DNA of 64,000 bases. Origin: Pleomorphomonas carboxyditropha (GTDB lineage: Bacteria > Pseudomonadota > Alphaproteobacteria > Rhizobiales > Pleomorphomonadaceae). Numbering within the stretch: the stretch's first letter is position 1; every line of letters begins with the position of its first letter. The stretch lies in contig NZ_NQVN01000018.1 of NCBI RefSeq assembly GCF_002770725.1, positions 1 to 64,000 on the forward strand, given 5' to 3'. The notes beneath the pieces are model-generated. The model was given only the letters and a program-made list of their open reading frames with translations, was not told the origin of the DNA and searched no databases. Shown here one piece after another: positions 8,452-15,520 of the stretch. The translations under genes and the position numbers were made by a program.

Positions 8452-8640
8452 ATGAACGCTCAGGAACTCAAGCGCTGGCTGGCCCGGCAGGGCTGCACCT
8501 TCGAGACGCATCGCGGCGGCAGCAGCCATGTCACGGTTCGGCTCGGCGACAGAACCTCGCAATTGCCCATGCACGGGGCGAACAAGGAGCTGGGTTCCGG
8601 TCTCGTGAGCAAGATCAAGAAGGACCTCGGCCTCAAGTAA
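8452..8640 (+). CDS. hicA: HicA toxin (mRNA interferase)
   Basis: A 62-residue protein with the double-stranded RNA-binding fold of HicA. It begins MNAQELKRWLARQGC, and GGSSHVTV holds the conserved Gly-Gly and catalytic His; the C-terminal GSGLVSKIKKDLGL is also typical. The ATG at 8452 is chosen over the longer open frame because HicA starts here in relatives and the operator palindrome lies just upstream. In this family the toxin cleaves mRNA and is neutralised by HicB, encoded 23 bases downstream. Confidence 0.93.
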   Translation: MNAQELKRWLARQGCTFETHRGGSSHVTVRLGDRTSQLPMHGANKELGSGLVSKIKKDLGLK

Positions 8641-8663
8641 GGCCGGCCGGAAGGAAGCAACCC

Positions 8664-9089
8664 ATGCTCTTCTACCCCGTGGAGCTGACGCCCGACGACA
8701 ACGACACCCTGCTGGCCACCTGCCCGCTGCTGCCCGAAGTCACCACCTTCGGCACCGACCGTAGCGACGCGCTCCGCCACGCGGCGGAAGCCATCGAGGA
8801 AGCCGTCGCCGCACGCCTGTCGCGCTGGGAGGACATTCCGGCCGCCGATCCGGCGGAGGTCGCAGAGGGCGTACGCCTGCCGCTCGCCGCCGGCATGAAG
8901 GTGCTTCTTTTCTGGGTCTGCCGCAGCCGGGGCGTCACGCGCGCCGAGCTGGCGCGCCGGCTCGGCTGGCACCGCGAGCAGGTCGACCGGCTGTTCCGCA
9001 TCGACCACAATTCGCGCATCGACCAGCTCGAAGCGGCGTTCAAGGCCGCCGGCGAACCCTTCGAGCAGGCCATCAAGCGCGCCGCCTGA
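8664..9089 (+). CDS. hicB: HicB antitoxin with helix-turn-helix
   Basis: A 141-residue antitoxin. Residues 1-50 form the partial RNase H-like HicB domain (FYPVELTPDDNDTLLATCP, then EAIEEAVAARL). The C-terminal half contains a helix-turn-helix, VTRAELARRLGWHREQVDRL. The gene follows hicA by 23 bases with a GGAAGG ribosome binding site. It binds the toxin and, by family precedent, represses the operon through the palindrome at 8420-8435. Confidence 0.93.
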   Translation: MLFYPVELTPDDNDTLLATCPLLPEVTTFGTDRSDALRHAAEAIEEAVAARLSRWEDIPAADPAEVAEGVRLPLAAGMKVLLFWVCRSRGVTRAELARRLGWHREQVDRLFRIDHNSRIDQLEAAFKAAGEPFEQAIKRAA

Positions 9090-9090
9090 T

Positions 9091-9256
9091 ATTTCCCTTA
9101 GCCCCGCCGATGCTCCGCCTTCGCGGAGGACGGCAGCTATGTATATGCTTCCTCCATATAATAGCTATCTATATGTTTCCTATATATAATTCTGTCATCC
9201 TGCGCGCAGGCGCAGGACCTCGGGCAGAATGGAGCGACCGGCCGATATAGGTCTCC
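9091..9256. repeat. Covarying hairpin repeat, decayed reverse arm plus intact forward arm
   Basis: The forward arm runs from TTTCCTATATATAATTCTG to GGCCGATATAGGTCTCC with stem TCCTGCGC/GCGCAGGA. The reverse arm keeps only the hairpin TCCGC/GCGGA and has lost the CCCGAGG flank. The pair lies between the convergent hicB and peptide deformylase genes. Confidence 0.85.
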
Positions 9257-9298
9257 CGCACCGAAGCCCACACCTTGCCGACGCGAATCCTTCAAACG

Positions 9299-9904
9299 CT
9301 AGGCCTCCGATGGCGCTCCGCCCCTGATCCTGGCCTCCATCTCGGCGATGGCCATGCGCGCTCGTCGGCGCGGCGGATCGTCGGCATCGGGGCTGTCGTC
9401 GAGGTCGATGAACAGCCGCCCGTTGAGATGATCGAATTCGTGCTGCACGATCCGCGCCGCGATCCCCTCGTAGCTCGCCGTCCGGGCGGCGCCGTCCATG
9501 TCGCGGTAGCGCACCCTCACCTTTTCGTGCCGCGGCACCTTGCCGGACCGCCAGCCGGGAATGCTGAGGCAGCCTTCCTCGCCGGCAACGTCGGCGGCGC
9601 CGAAAAACTCGACCTCCGGATTGACGAAAACCGTCGACGGCAGGTGGTCCCTCGCCGAGGCGATGAACAGGCGCCACGATATGCCGACCTGCGGCGCCGC
9701 TATGCCGACGCCGCCCGCCTCGATCATGCACATCCACATTTCCTCGACGAGACGGCGAAGCACGTCCGATCCGAACATCTCCTCGGGAACCGGCTTCGCC
9801 ACCATGCGCAGGACCGAATCCTCGATCTGCAACGTCACCCGGCTGCCCGTCACGATCGAAGCGCGCCCCGCGCCATCAGCATGGTCTTCCCCGGCCTCAG
9901 TCAT
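9299..9904 (-). CDS. def: Peptide deformylase
   Basis: A 201-residue metalloenzyme that removes the formyl group from nascent proteins. All three family motifs are intact: GVGIAAPQVG (motif 1), EEGCLSIPG (motif 2, Cys metal ligand) and QHEFDHLNG (motif 3, the HExxD/H metal site). The ATG at 9904 has AAGGAG seven bases upstream, which decides the start against a GTG one codon earlier. It stands alone, without fmt or other translation genes, so it is probably a second deformylase copy of the genome. Confidence 0.92.
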   Translation of the reverse strand: MTEAGEDHADGAGRASIVTGSRVTLQIEDSVLRMVAKPVPEEMFGSDVLRRLVEEMWMCMIEAGGVGIAAPQVGISWRLFIASARDHLPSTVFVNPEVEFFGAADVAGEEGCLSIPGWRSGKVPRHEKVRVRYRDMDGAARTASYEGIAARIVQHEFDHLNGRLFIDLDDSPDADDPPRRRARMAIAEMEARIRGGAPSEA

Positions 9905-9947
9905 CACTGGACTCCTTCAAGAGCATCGGACCGAACGGTGCCCCAGA

Positions 9948-10060
9948 TACGCGAACGTTCCGATCACACCGTCATCGCCAAGCGCATCGCCTCCCATAGA
10001 TTGTCATCCTCGCGAAGGCGAGGACCTCGGGACGAGAAGGTGACGAGGGGTGTATCAGGC
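9948..10060. repeat. Long-range repeat extending from a hairpin copy (matches 22040-22160)
   Basis: From TACGCGAACGTTCC through CCGTCATCGCC, AGCGCATCG and CCCATAGATTGTCATCC to CTCGGGACGAGAAGGTGA the segment matches 22040-22160 with scattered substitutions. This is a larger repeat that contains one forward hairpin arm and unique flanking sequence. Confidence 0.75.
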
Positions 10061-10150
10061 GCCTTGCGTTGCTGGAGCGCTATATCGGCCGATTGCTCCA
10101 TCCTGCCCGAGGTCCTCGCCTGCGCGAGGATGACAGCTTTATATATGGGA
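9998..10150. repeat. Covarying hairpin repeat, tail-to-tail arms
   Basis: Here the forward arm at 9998-10042 precedes the reverse arm at 10078-10150, the opposite of the usual head-to-head order. Both stems are TCCTCGC/GCGAGGA. The tail GCTATATCGGCCGATTGCTCC lies between them. Confidence 0.85.
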
Positions 10151-10185
10151 ACAAAAGGATAAGTCGGCGCACTGCTACCCGAGCC

Positions 10186-10242
10186 AAATTCCCGAGCCAT
10201 TCAGGCGTAATATTTCTGGTCTCGCATGTACGAGATTATGGG
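10186..10242 (+). repeat. Second dispersed repeat containing GGCGTAATATTT
   Basis: AAATTCCCG, a short spacer, then GGCGTAATATTTCTGGTCTC GCATG and CGAGATTA. The same order occurs in reverse complement at 24190-24250. The part TCTCG-N6-CGAGA can form a small hairpin. It is unrelated in sequence to the main hairpin family. Confidence 0.6.
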
Positions 10243-10274
10243 ATGGAGCGACCGGACGCAATAAGCCCCGATCG

Positions 10275-10553
10275 CTACGCCACGGCCTTGGCCACCATAT
10301 CCGGATGCAGGCCGATCACCCGCACATAGGCGACGGCGAAATCCGGCGCGGTCGCCCGCGCCTGTTCCCAGTCGCGCAGCGTGCCGACGGGCACCCGGAA
10401 GCGGCTGGCAAACTCGGCTTGCGTGAGGCCGAGCCCGGTCCGCGTCTTGCGGATCAGGCGGGCGCGCTGTCCCCGGTCCAGCGCTTCGATCGTCACGTCG
10501 AAGTCCTCGGCATCGGCAGGATCAGCAGGCAGCGTGATAGGCTCTTTCTTCAC
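10275..10553 (-). CDS. XRE-type helix-turn-helix antitoxin paired with BrnT
   Basis: A 92-residue protein. Residues 30-75 form an XRE-like helix-turn-helix (GLGLTQAEFASRFRVPVGTL then RDWEQ). The N-terminal 30 residues are acidic and probably wrap the toxin. It begins with GTG, preceded by AAGGAG eight bases upstream, inside the 3' end of the brnT-like gene; the two overlap by 32 bases, indicating translational coupling. It takes the place of the ribbon-helix-helix BrnA found in the classic BrnTA system. Confidence 0.85.
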   Translation of the reverse strand: MKKEPITLPADPADAEDFDVTIEALDRGQRARLIRKTRTGLGLTQAEFASRFRVPVGTLRDWEQARATAPDFAVAYVRVIGLHPDMVAKAVA

Positions 10554-10797
10554 CCTTGTTGCTCCTTCTCACCGAGATGAAGCGAGGCAAGTCGCCCCGC
10601 CAGACGAAGACGCCGGTGAACAGCTTCTCCCCGACCATCCCGACCACCTTGAACCGCTCCTCGCCGTCGATCTCGCGGATGGAGGGAATGATCAGGTGGT
10701 CGTCGTCCTCGAAAATCCGGTCGCCAAAGGCCAGCGACAACTGGTGCTTCTGGCGGTTGGCCGCATCCTTGGCGGGGTCGAACCTGGTCGGCGTCAT
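10522..10797 (-). CDS. brnT: BrnT-family toxin (DUF497)
   Basis: A 91-residue protein with the DUF497 signature: FDPAKDAANRQKHQLSLAFG at residues 6-25, a strand-rich centre, GDLPRFISVRRSNKGEERAY at the C-terminal end. BrnT is a RelE-fold ribonuclease. The gene is first in a two-gene operon with the helix-turn-helix gene. The promoter at 10806-10834 places the transcription start within a few bases of the ATG, so the message is probably leaderless or nearly so. Confidence 0.88.
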   Translation of the reverse strand: MTPTRFDPAKDAANRQKHQLSLAFGDRIFEDDDHLIIPSIREIDGEERFKVVGMVGEKLFTGVFVWRGDLPRFISVRRSNKGEERAYHAAC

Positions 10798-10805
10798 GAG
10801 ACGCG

Positions 10806-10834
10806 ACTATACGGGATTTCCGTATAATTGGCAA
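10806..10834 (-). promoter_or_regulatory. brnT promoter overlapped by an inverted repeat
   Basis: On the minus strand TTGCCA (10834-10829) and TATAGT (10811-10806) are separated by exactly 17 bases. The inverted repeat TATACGG-N5-CCGTATA at 10808-10826 covers the spacer and -10 element, an ideal position for repression by the antitoxin. The ATG follows the -10 element by only eight bases. Confidence 0.7.
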
Positions 10835-10978
10835 CGCCAACCATCCGCAGCGAAACGAAACCGCCGGCCGATGAAGCGATCCCGTCCGGCGTGGGGTTTT
10901 CCGCCCCCCAACAACCGCCGAACCAGGCGGCGTCCCGCGCGTTTCCTTCCGGGCTGGCCAGAAAAGGAGCAGGACGAC

Positions 10979-11881
10979 ATGAGCGAGCTCGAACTCGACA
11001 TTCCCGCGGTCCGCCGCGCCGGGATCAAATGGAAGGCATTGCTCGAACGCGAGACATTCCTGCAGCTCCCCGCCGCGCACGATGCGCTGACGGCCAGGCT
11101 GATCGAGCGGGCCGGCTTTCCCGCCTATCAGGTCGGCGGCTTCGCGCTGGTCGGCGCGCGCTACGGCCGCCCGGACGTCGATCTCGAGCATTTCGGCGAG
11201 AAGAACCGCGCGGTGCAGGACGTGATCGACGGCTGCGCCCTGCCCGTGCTGGTCGATGCCGACGACGGATATGGCGACGTCAAGAACATGACGCGGACGA
11301 TCCGCGGCTATGAAGCGCTCGGCGCCGCGGCGATTTTCTTCGAGGACCAGGCGGCACCCAAGCGCTGCGGCCATATGGCCGGCAAGAAGGTGGTGCCCGT
11401 CGAGCAGATGGTGGCCAAGGTGCGCGCGGCGGTGGCTGCCCGGCAGGACGGCGACACCTTCCTCATCGCCCGCACCGACGCCATCCAGCCCGAGGGGCTC
11501 GACAGCGCGCTGCGGCGCGGCGAGGCCTATCTGAAGGCCGGTGCCGACGGCATCTACGTCGAGGGGCCGCGCAACGAACAGGAGATCGAGCGGGTCGCTC
11601 AGGCCTTCCGGGGCGTGCCGCTGGCCACCAGCGTGCTCGAGAACGGCGGCGTGACGCCCTGGCTCGCCCCGGACGATTTCCGGGCGCTCGGCTACACGAT
11701 GATCCTTTATCCGACCACCGTGCTGTTCAGCGCCGCCAGGGCGATCGAGCGCACGCTCGCCAACCTACGCGGCGGCCGCCCCCTCGACGGCGCCACCAGC
11801 CTGGATATGGAGGCGTTCGAGAACCTAGTCGACCTGCCCGCCTGGGCCGAGATCGAGGCTCGCTTCCAGCCGGAGGAGTGA
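10979..11881 (+). CDS. Isocitrate lyase/PEP mutase superfamily enzyme
   Basis: A 300-residue TIM-barrel enzyme. VLVDADDGYGD at about residues 84-94 carries the Mg-binding Asp residues, and PKRCGHMAGK near residue 125 contains the K-R-C-G-H loop whose Cys is the general acid in lyases of the family; true PEP mutases lack this Cys. It therefore more likely cleaves a carbon-carbon bond (2-methylisocitrate, dimethylmalate or oxaloacetate type) than forms phosphonates. The ATG at 10979 has AAGGAG upstream. It is divergent from brnT and convergent with the TetR gene. Confidence 0.82.
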   Translation: MSELELDIPAVRRAGIKWKALLERETFLQLPAAHDALTARLIERAGFPAYQVGGFALVGARYGRPDVDLEHFGEKNRAVQDVIDGCALPVLVDADDGYGDVKNMTRTIRGYEALGAAAIFFEDQAAPKRCGHMAGKKVVPVEQMVAKVRAAVAARQDGDTFLIARTDAIQPEGLDSALRRGEAYLKAGADGIYVEGPRNEQEIERVAQAFRGVPLATSVLENGGVTPWLAPDDFRALGYTMILYPTTVLFSAARAIERTLANLRGGRPLDGATSLDMEAFENLVDLPAWAEIEARFQPEE

Positions 11882-11914
11882 AACGCCGATATGCGATGGC
11901 GGCATGACGTGAAT

Positions 11915-11952
11915 TGACCGGTTCATGCGGCGGACTTCGGACGATCCGGTCA
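11915..11952. terminator. Hairpin between convergent genes
   Basis: TGACCGG at 11915-11921 pairs with CCGGTCA at 11946-11952, the latter overlapping the stop codon of the TetR gene. It lies 34 bases after the lyase gene and may end transcription from both sides; there is no T run. Confidence 0.35.
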
Positions 11953-12552
11953 GATTTCAGCCTCCAGCGCATCGAACGCCTCGTTGAGCAGCTCTGGCAT
12001 GGGACGCTTGCCGCCTTGCCGGTTGAAGGCATCGGTTGCGAGGCGCATCGCCCCGATCGCCAACATGGCAACCAGCCTCAGGCCGGTTTCGCGGCTGGGG
12101 TCCGGCCACCGTTCGCGCAAAGCGGCGAACAGCGCCTTCTCCTGCTCGACGTAGCTGGCCTGCTTGCGCGCCTGCACGGCATCGCTCTCGCGCATCAGGC
12201 GGTCGATGGCGATCATGTCGTCGGCGGGAATGAGGGCGCAGACATCCACGGCCGCGTCGCGGATGGCGTCGAGAGGCCGCCTGTCCTGCGGCACCCGACC
12301 GAGGGCATCCACCAGCATGTCGCCCACATCGTTTTGCAACGACAGCAGAATCTCGTCCTTGGATTTGAAATAGTAGAAGAACGTCCGCCGGGAGATCCCC
12401 GCCGCCGCCGCGATGTCGTCGAGCGTCGTCGCCGCGTAGCCCTTCTCGATGAACAGGCAGATTCCGCGATCCCGGATGCGCTGCAAGGTTTCGCGGCGCT
12501 TGCGCTGCCGTACGCCTTCACCGGCGTCGTCCGGCCTGCCCCTCGTCGTCAT
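11950..12552 (-). CDS. TetR-family repressor
   Basis: A 200-residue regulator. The N-terminal TetR DNA-binding domain spans residues 20-66: RIRDRGICLFIEKGYAATTL, DDIAAAAGISRRTFFYYFKS. The C-terminal half is a helical ligand domain. It is transcribed away from the SDR gene at 12627, and the 75-base gap holds a clear inverted repeat (12573-12603), so it very probably controls the SDR and itself. The ligand is unknown. Confidence 0.88.
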   Translation of the reverse strand: MTTRGRPDDAGEGVRQRKRRETLQRIRDRGICLFIEKGYAATTLDDIAAAAGISRRTFFYYFKSKDEILLSLQNDVGDMLVDALGRVPQDRRPLDAIRDAAVDVCALIPADDMIAIDRLMRESDAVQARKQASYVEQEKALFAALRERWPDPSRETGLRLVAMLAIGAMRLATDAFNRQGGKRPMPELLNEAFDALEAEI

Positions 12553-12572
12553 CCCGCGACCCTTGAAAATTA

Positions 12573-12603
12573 CACTCGGTGCGATAATATTCTACACCGA
12601 GTG
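12573..12603. promoter_or_regulatory. TetR operator in the divergent TetR/SDR promoter
   Basis: CACTCGGTG at 12573-12581 and CACCGAGTG at 12595-12603 are perfect inverted copies 13 bases apart. Each half is itself CAC-N3-GTG, so two dimers could bind. TTGAAA at 12563 and TAATAT at 12585 (16-base gap) form a likely plus-strand promoter, and TTGCAA with TAGAAT a minus-strand one. Confidence 0.7.
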
Positions 12604-12626
12604 CGGAATTTTGCAAAGGTGGCGTC

Positions 12627-13538
12627 ATGGCAAAGTGGACAGCATCGGACATCCCTTCCCAATCCGGCCGCTCGGCCGTTGTCACCGGCACCGGCGGGCT
12701 GGGGCTTGAGACGGCCATCGCCCTGGCAAAGGCGGGTTGCGAGGTGATCGTCGCCGGCCGCAACCCCGGCAAGGGCGCGGCCGCCGTCGCGACAGTCCGC
12801 AACAAGGCTCCCGGTGCCGATGTCCGGTTCGAACAGCTCGATCTTGCCAGCCTCGCCTCGGTCGCCGATTTCGCGGCGCGGCTCCGAAGCCAGCGGAGCA
12901 GCCTCGATCTGCTAGTCAACAATGCCGGCGTGATGGTGCCGCCGCAGCGGCGGACAACGGCCGACGGCTTCGAGTTGCAGCTCGGCACCAACTACCTCGG
13001 GCATTTCGCCCTCACCGGTCATCTCCTGCCGCTTCTGCGAGAGAGCGGAGAGGCGCGGGTGGTCATGCTGTCGAGCATCGCCGCCCGCAACGGCGCCATC
13101 GCCTTCGACGATCTGAACGCCGAAAAGAGCTACCGGCCCATGGCGGTCTACAGCCAGTCGAAACTCGCCTGCCTGATGTTCGCTCTCGAACTGCAACGCC
13201 GCAGCGAGGCCTCCGGCTGGGGCATCGCCGGCATCGCCGCCCACCCCGGCGTATCCCGCACCGATCTCCTGCACAATGCGCCCGGCCGCTGGAGCGCCAC
13301 CGGCCTGACGCGATCCCTGCTCTGGTTCCTGTTCCAGCCGGCCGCGCAGGGCGCGCTGCCCACCCTTTTCGCCGCCACCTCGCCGGGCGCCAAGGGCGGA
13401 GCCTACTATGGTCCCGACAGGCTCGGCGAAACGCGCGGCTTTCCCGCCGAGGCCAAAATCCCGCCGCGAGCGCAGGATGCCGCCGCTGCTGCCCGCCTGT
13501 GGCATCTATCCGAGCACTACACCGGCATGGGCTTCTGA
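12627..13538 (+). CDS. Short-chain dehydrogenase/reductase, retinol-dehydrogenase-like
   Basis: A 303-residue SDR of the longer class. VVTGTGGLGLE at about residues 18-28 binds the cofactor, LVNNAGVM follows, and YSQSK gives the catalytic Tyr and Lys. An insert and C-terminal part with the helix pattern ALPTLFAATSPGAKGGAYYG match the protochlorophyllide/retinol dehydrogenase-like group. The divergent TetR repressor and shared operator suggest substrate-induced expression, perhaps detoxification of a lipophilic carbonyl compound (inference). Confidence 0.87.
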   Translation: MAKWTASDIPSQSGRSAVVTGTGGLGLETAIALAKAGCEVIVAGRNPGKGAAAVATVRNKAPGADVRFEQLDLASLASVADFAARLRSQRSSLDLLVNNAGVMVPPQRRTTADGFELQLGTNYLGHFALTGHLLPLLRESGEARVVMLSSIAARNGAIAFDDLNAEKSYRPMAVYSQSKLACLMFALELQRRSEASGWGIAGIAAHPGVSRTDLLHNAPGRWSATGLTRSLLWFLFQPAAQGALPTLFAATSPGAKGGAYYGPDRLGETRGFPAEAKIPPRAQDAAAAARLWHLSEHYTGMGF

Positions 13539-13776
13539 TCGCGTCTTCCCAACGCTTGATGAGGCGCCCCGACAGGATCGGGCTGGACATCGCCCGCGCG
13601 GCGATCGAGGCGAGCCATGACATGCAATGGGCCGCACGCCGGTAAGGGCATACGCTATTTAACGCAGGCACCAAAACAACCGTCACGTGCACGTCACACC
13701 CATAAGTGATATAGGGGATTGGGGGCGGAGCCGCGACACTCGTCCGGTGGTGCTCAGGCGGAGCGGAGGCGATGTC

Positions 13777-15507
13777 GTGCGCAACCATAACAGCCAGGGA
13801 TCTCTGAGCGTCCGCGTCATCACCGGCACGCGTGCCGTCTTTCTCGCCATCGATATCGCGCCGGCCGGCCGGGCGGGCCTCCTCGGTTTTGCCATCGGCC
13901 GGGTCGATGCCACGGGCCATTGTACCTGGCTGGAGGGCCGCAAGGTCTTCGGCTCGGTGGTGCCCGACCCGGCGCCCGAGGACAGCTTTCCGAGCAATGT
14001 TCACCCGATCCAGAGTCTGATCTGGTCCGATCTCACGGCGCGTCCGGGCACCACCGCGGCCTACAGGGTCCAGCCGATGTACGGGTCGCCGGCCGCGCCC
14101 GAGCTTGGCGCCGGCGTCGATGTGGCCGCCACCACCGAGGACCCGGCGACGGGAACCCATGGCGTCTATTTCAATCGCGGCGCCATCGCCTCGCAGGCTT
14201 TCGCGGACCATTTCCACAACCAGCCGCCCGAGGACGAGAACGACCCCTCGGACGGAGAGGTGGTCTGGCTGGCGCGCGGCGCGCTCGACGCGGCGCTCGA
14301 CTATATCGCCCGCGCGAGCAGCGGCGATGCGCTGCGCGTCGCCGCCTACGAATTCACCTACGACGTCATCCTCAAGGCGCTCAAGGCGGCGGCCGCCCGT
14401 GGCGTCGACGTGCGGATCGTCTACGAGGCGGGCACCGAGCAGGACAAGAAAACCAAGAAGCAGGTGCTCACCTCGGCGACCAAATCGGCGGCGGCCAAGA
14501 TCAAGGCGCTGGGACTCGACACCGAGGCCAACCTGATGCTGATCAGGCGCACCCGGCGCCGCAAGATCCCGCACAACAAGTTCATTGTCTGGATCAGCGG
14601 CGGCGAGGCGAAGGAAGTGCTGGCCGGTTCGGCCAACTTCACCCCGTCGGGTTTTCTCGGCCAGACCAACGTCGTCCACATCGTCCGCGATGGTGGCGTC
14701 GCCCAGAACTATCTCGACTATTGGGAGCAGCTGGCGGCCGATCCGACCACGCCCAAGCTCTCGACCTGGACCCAGAGGAAGACCCCACTGGCCGCGCTCG
14801 ACACGCTGACCGCCGGCCCGGGCATCACCACCTTCTTCTCGCCGCGCAAGAATGCCGACATGCTCAAGTGGTATGCGGCCAGGATCGCCGGCGCATCCGA
14901 CACGGTGATGTTCACCGCCGCCTTCGGCGTCAACCAGACGCTGGCCGACGAGTTCGGCAAGCCCAAGCCCTTCGTGCGGTTCGTATTGCTCGAGGATGAG
15001 CCCGACGCCAATCTCGAGGAGGCGATGGCCGCCGACCCCAATGTCTCGGCGGCCTACGGCTCTATCCTTGCCAAACATGCCAAAAGCAAAAAGCCGTTCC
15101 CCCTCAACGATCTCGACCGCTGGTTCCTGAAGGAAGACCTCTACCGCGATGACGGCTTCGTCTTCTTCATCCACACCAAGTTCCTGATGATCGACCCGCT
15201 CGGCCCGACCCCCCTACTGTGCACCGGCTCGGCCAACTTCTCCTCGTCATCGCTCACCGGCAACGACGAGAACATGCTGCTGATCCGTGGCGACACCCGG
15301 GTCGCCGACATCTATCTGACCGAATTCGACCGGATCTTCCGCCACTTCCAGGCCCGCCAGCAGATCAATCGGATCGCCGGGGAAGGCGGCCCGCTGGTGG
15401 ACGCCAAGTTCCTGCGCGAGGACGACAGCTGGCTGAAGGGCTACGTCACGCCCGGCCGGCTCAAGACCAACCGCCAGCGCCTGTTCTTCCCCGACTGGCC
15501 TCATTGA
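13777..15507 (+). CDS. Phospholipase D-like protein with two HKD sites
   Basis: A 576-residue protein. HNKFIVW near residue 266 with GSANFTPSGF after it, and HTKFLMID near residue 466 with GSANFSSSS after it, are the two HxK...GSxN sites of the PLD superfamily, which work together as one active centre. The first 150 residues form a strand-rich domain not recognised. No signal peptide is seen. The GTG at 13777 is chosen because GGAGG lies seven bases upstream; the frame is open for 30 more codons. A DUF2278 gene follows after 13 bases. Such enzymes hydrolyse phosphodiesters in lipids or nucleic acid; which applies here is open. Confidence 0.85.
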   Translation: MRNHNSQGSLSVRVITGTRAVFLAIDIAPAGRAGLLGFAIGRVDATGHCTWLEGRKVFGSVVPDPAPEDSFPSNVHPIQSLIWSDLTARPGTTAAYRVQPMYGSPAAPELGAGVDVAATTEDPATGTHGVYFNRGAIASQAFADHFHNQPPEDENDPSDGEVVWLARGALDAALDYIARASSGDALRVAAYEFTYDVILKALKAAAARGVDVRIVYEAGTEQDKKTKKQVLTSATKSAAAKIKALGLDTEANLMLIRRTRRRKIPHNKFIVWISGGEAKEVLAGSANFTPSGFLGQTNVVHIVRDGGVAQNYLDYWEQLAADPTTPKLSTWTQRKTPLAALDTLTAGPGITTFFSPRKNADMLKWYAARIAGASDTVMFTAAFGVNQTLADEFGKPKPFVRFVLLEDEPDANLEEAMAADPNVSAAYGSILAKHAKSKKPFPLNDLDRWFLKEDLYRDDGFVFFIHTKFLMIDPLGPTPLLCTGSANFSSSSLTGNDENMLLIRGDTRVADIYLTEFDRIFRHFQARQQINRIAGEGGPLVDAKFLREDDSWLKGYVTPGRLKTNRQRLFFPDWPH

Positions 15508-15520
15508 GCGGAGAAAAGCC

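Noticed and set aside
10979-11881. Phosphonate biosynthesis (PEP mutase) gene
   Set aside because: The K-R-C-G-H loop with its Cys marks the lyase side of the superfamily, and no phosphonate genes are nearby.
13063-15174. 703-codon minus-strand frame opposite the SDR and PLD genes
   Set aside because: It lacks any domain, crosses two genes and an intergenic gap, and is the complement of well-supported proteins.
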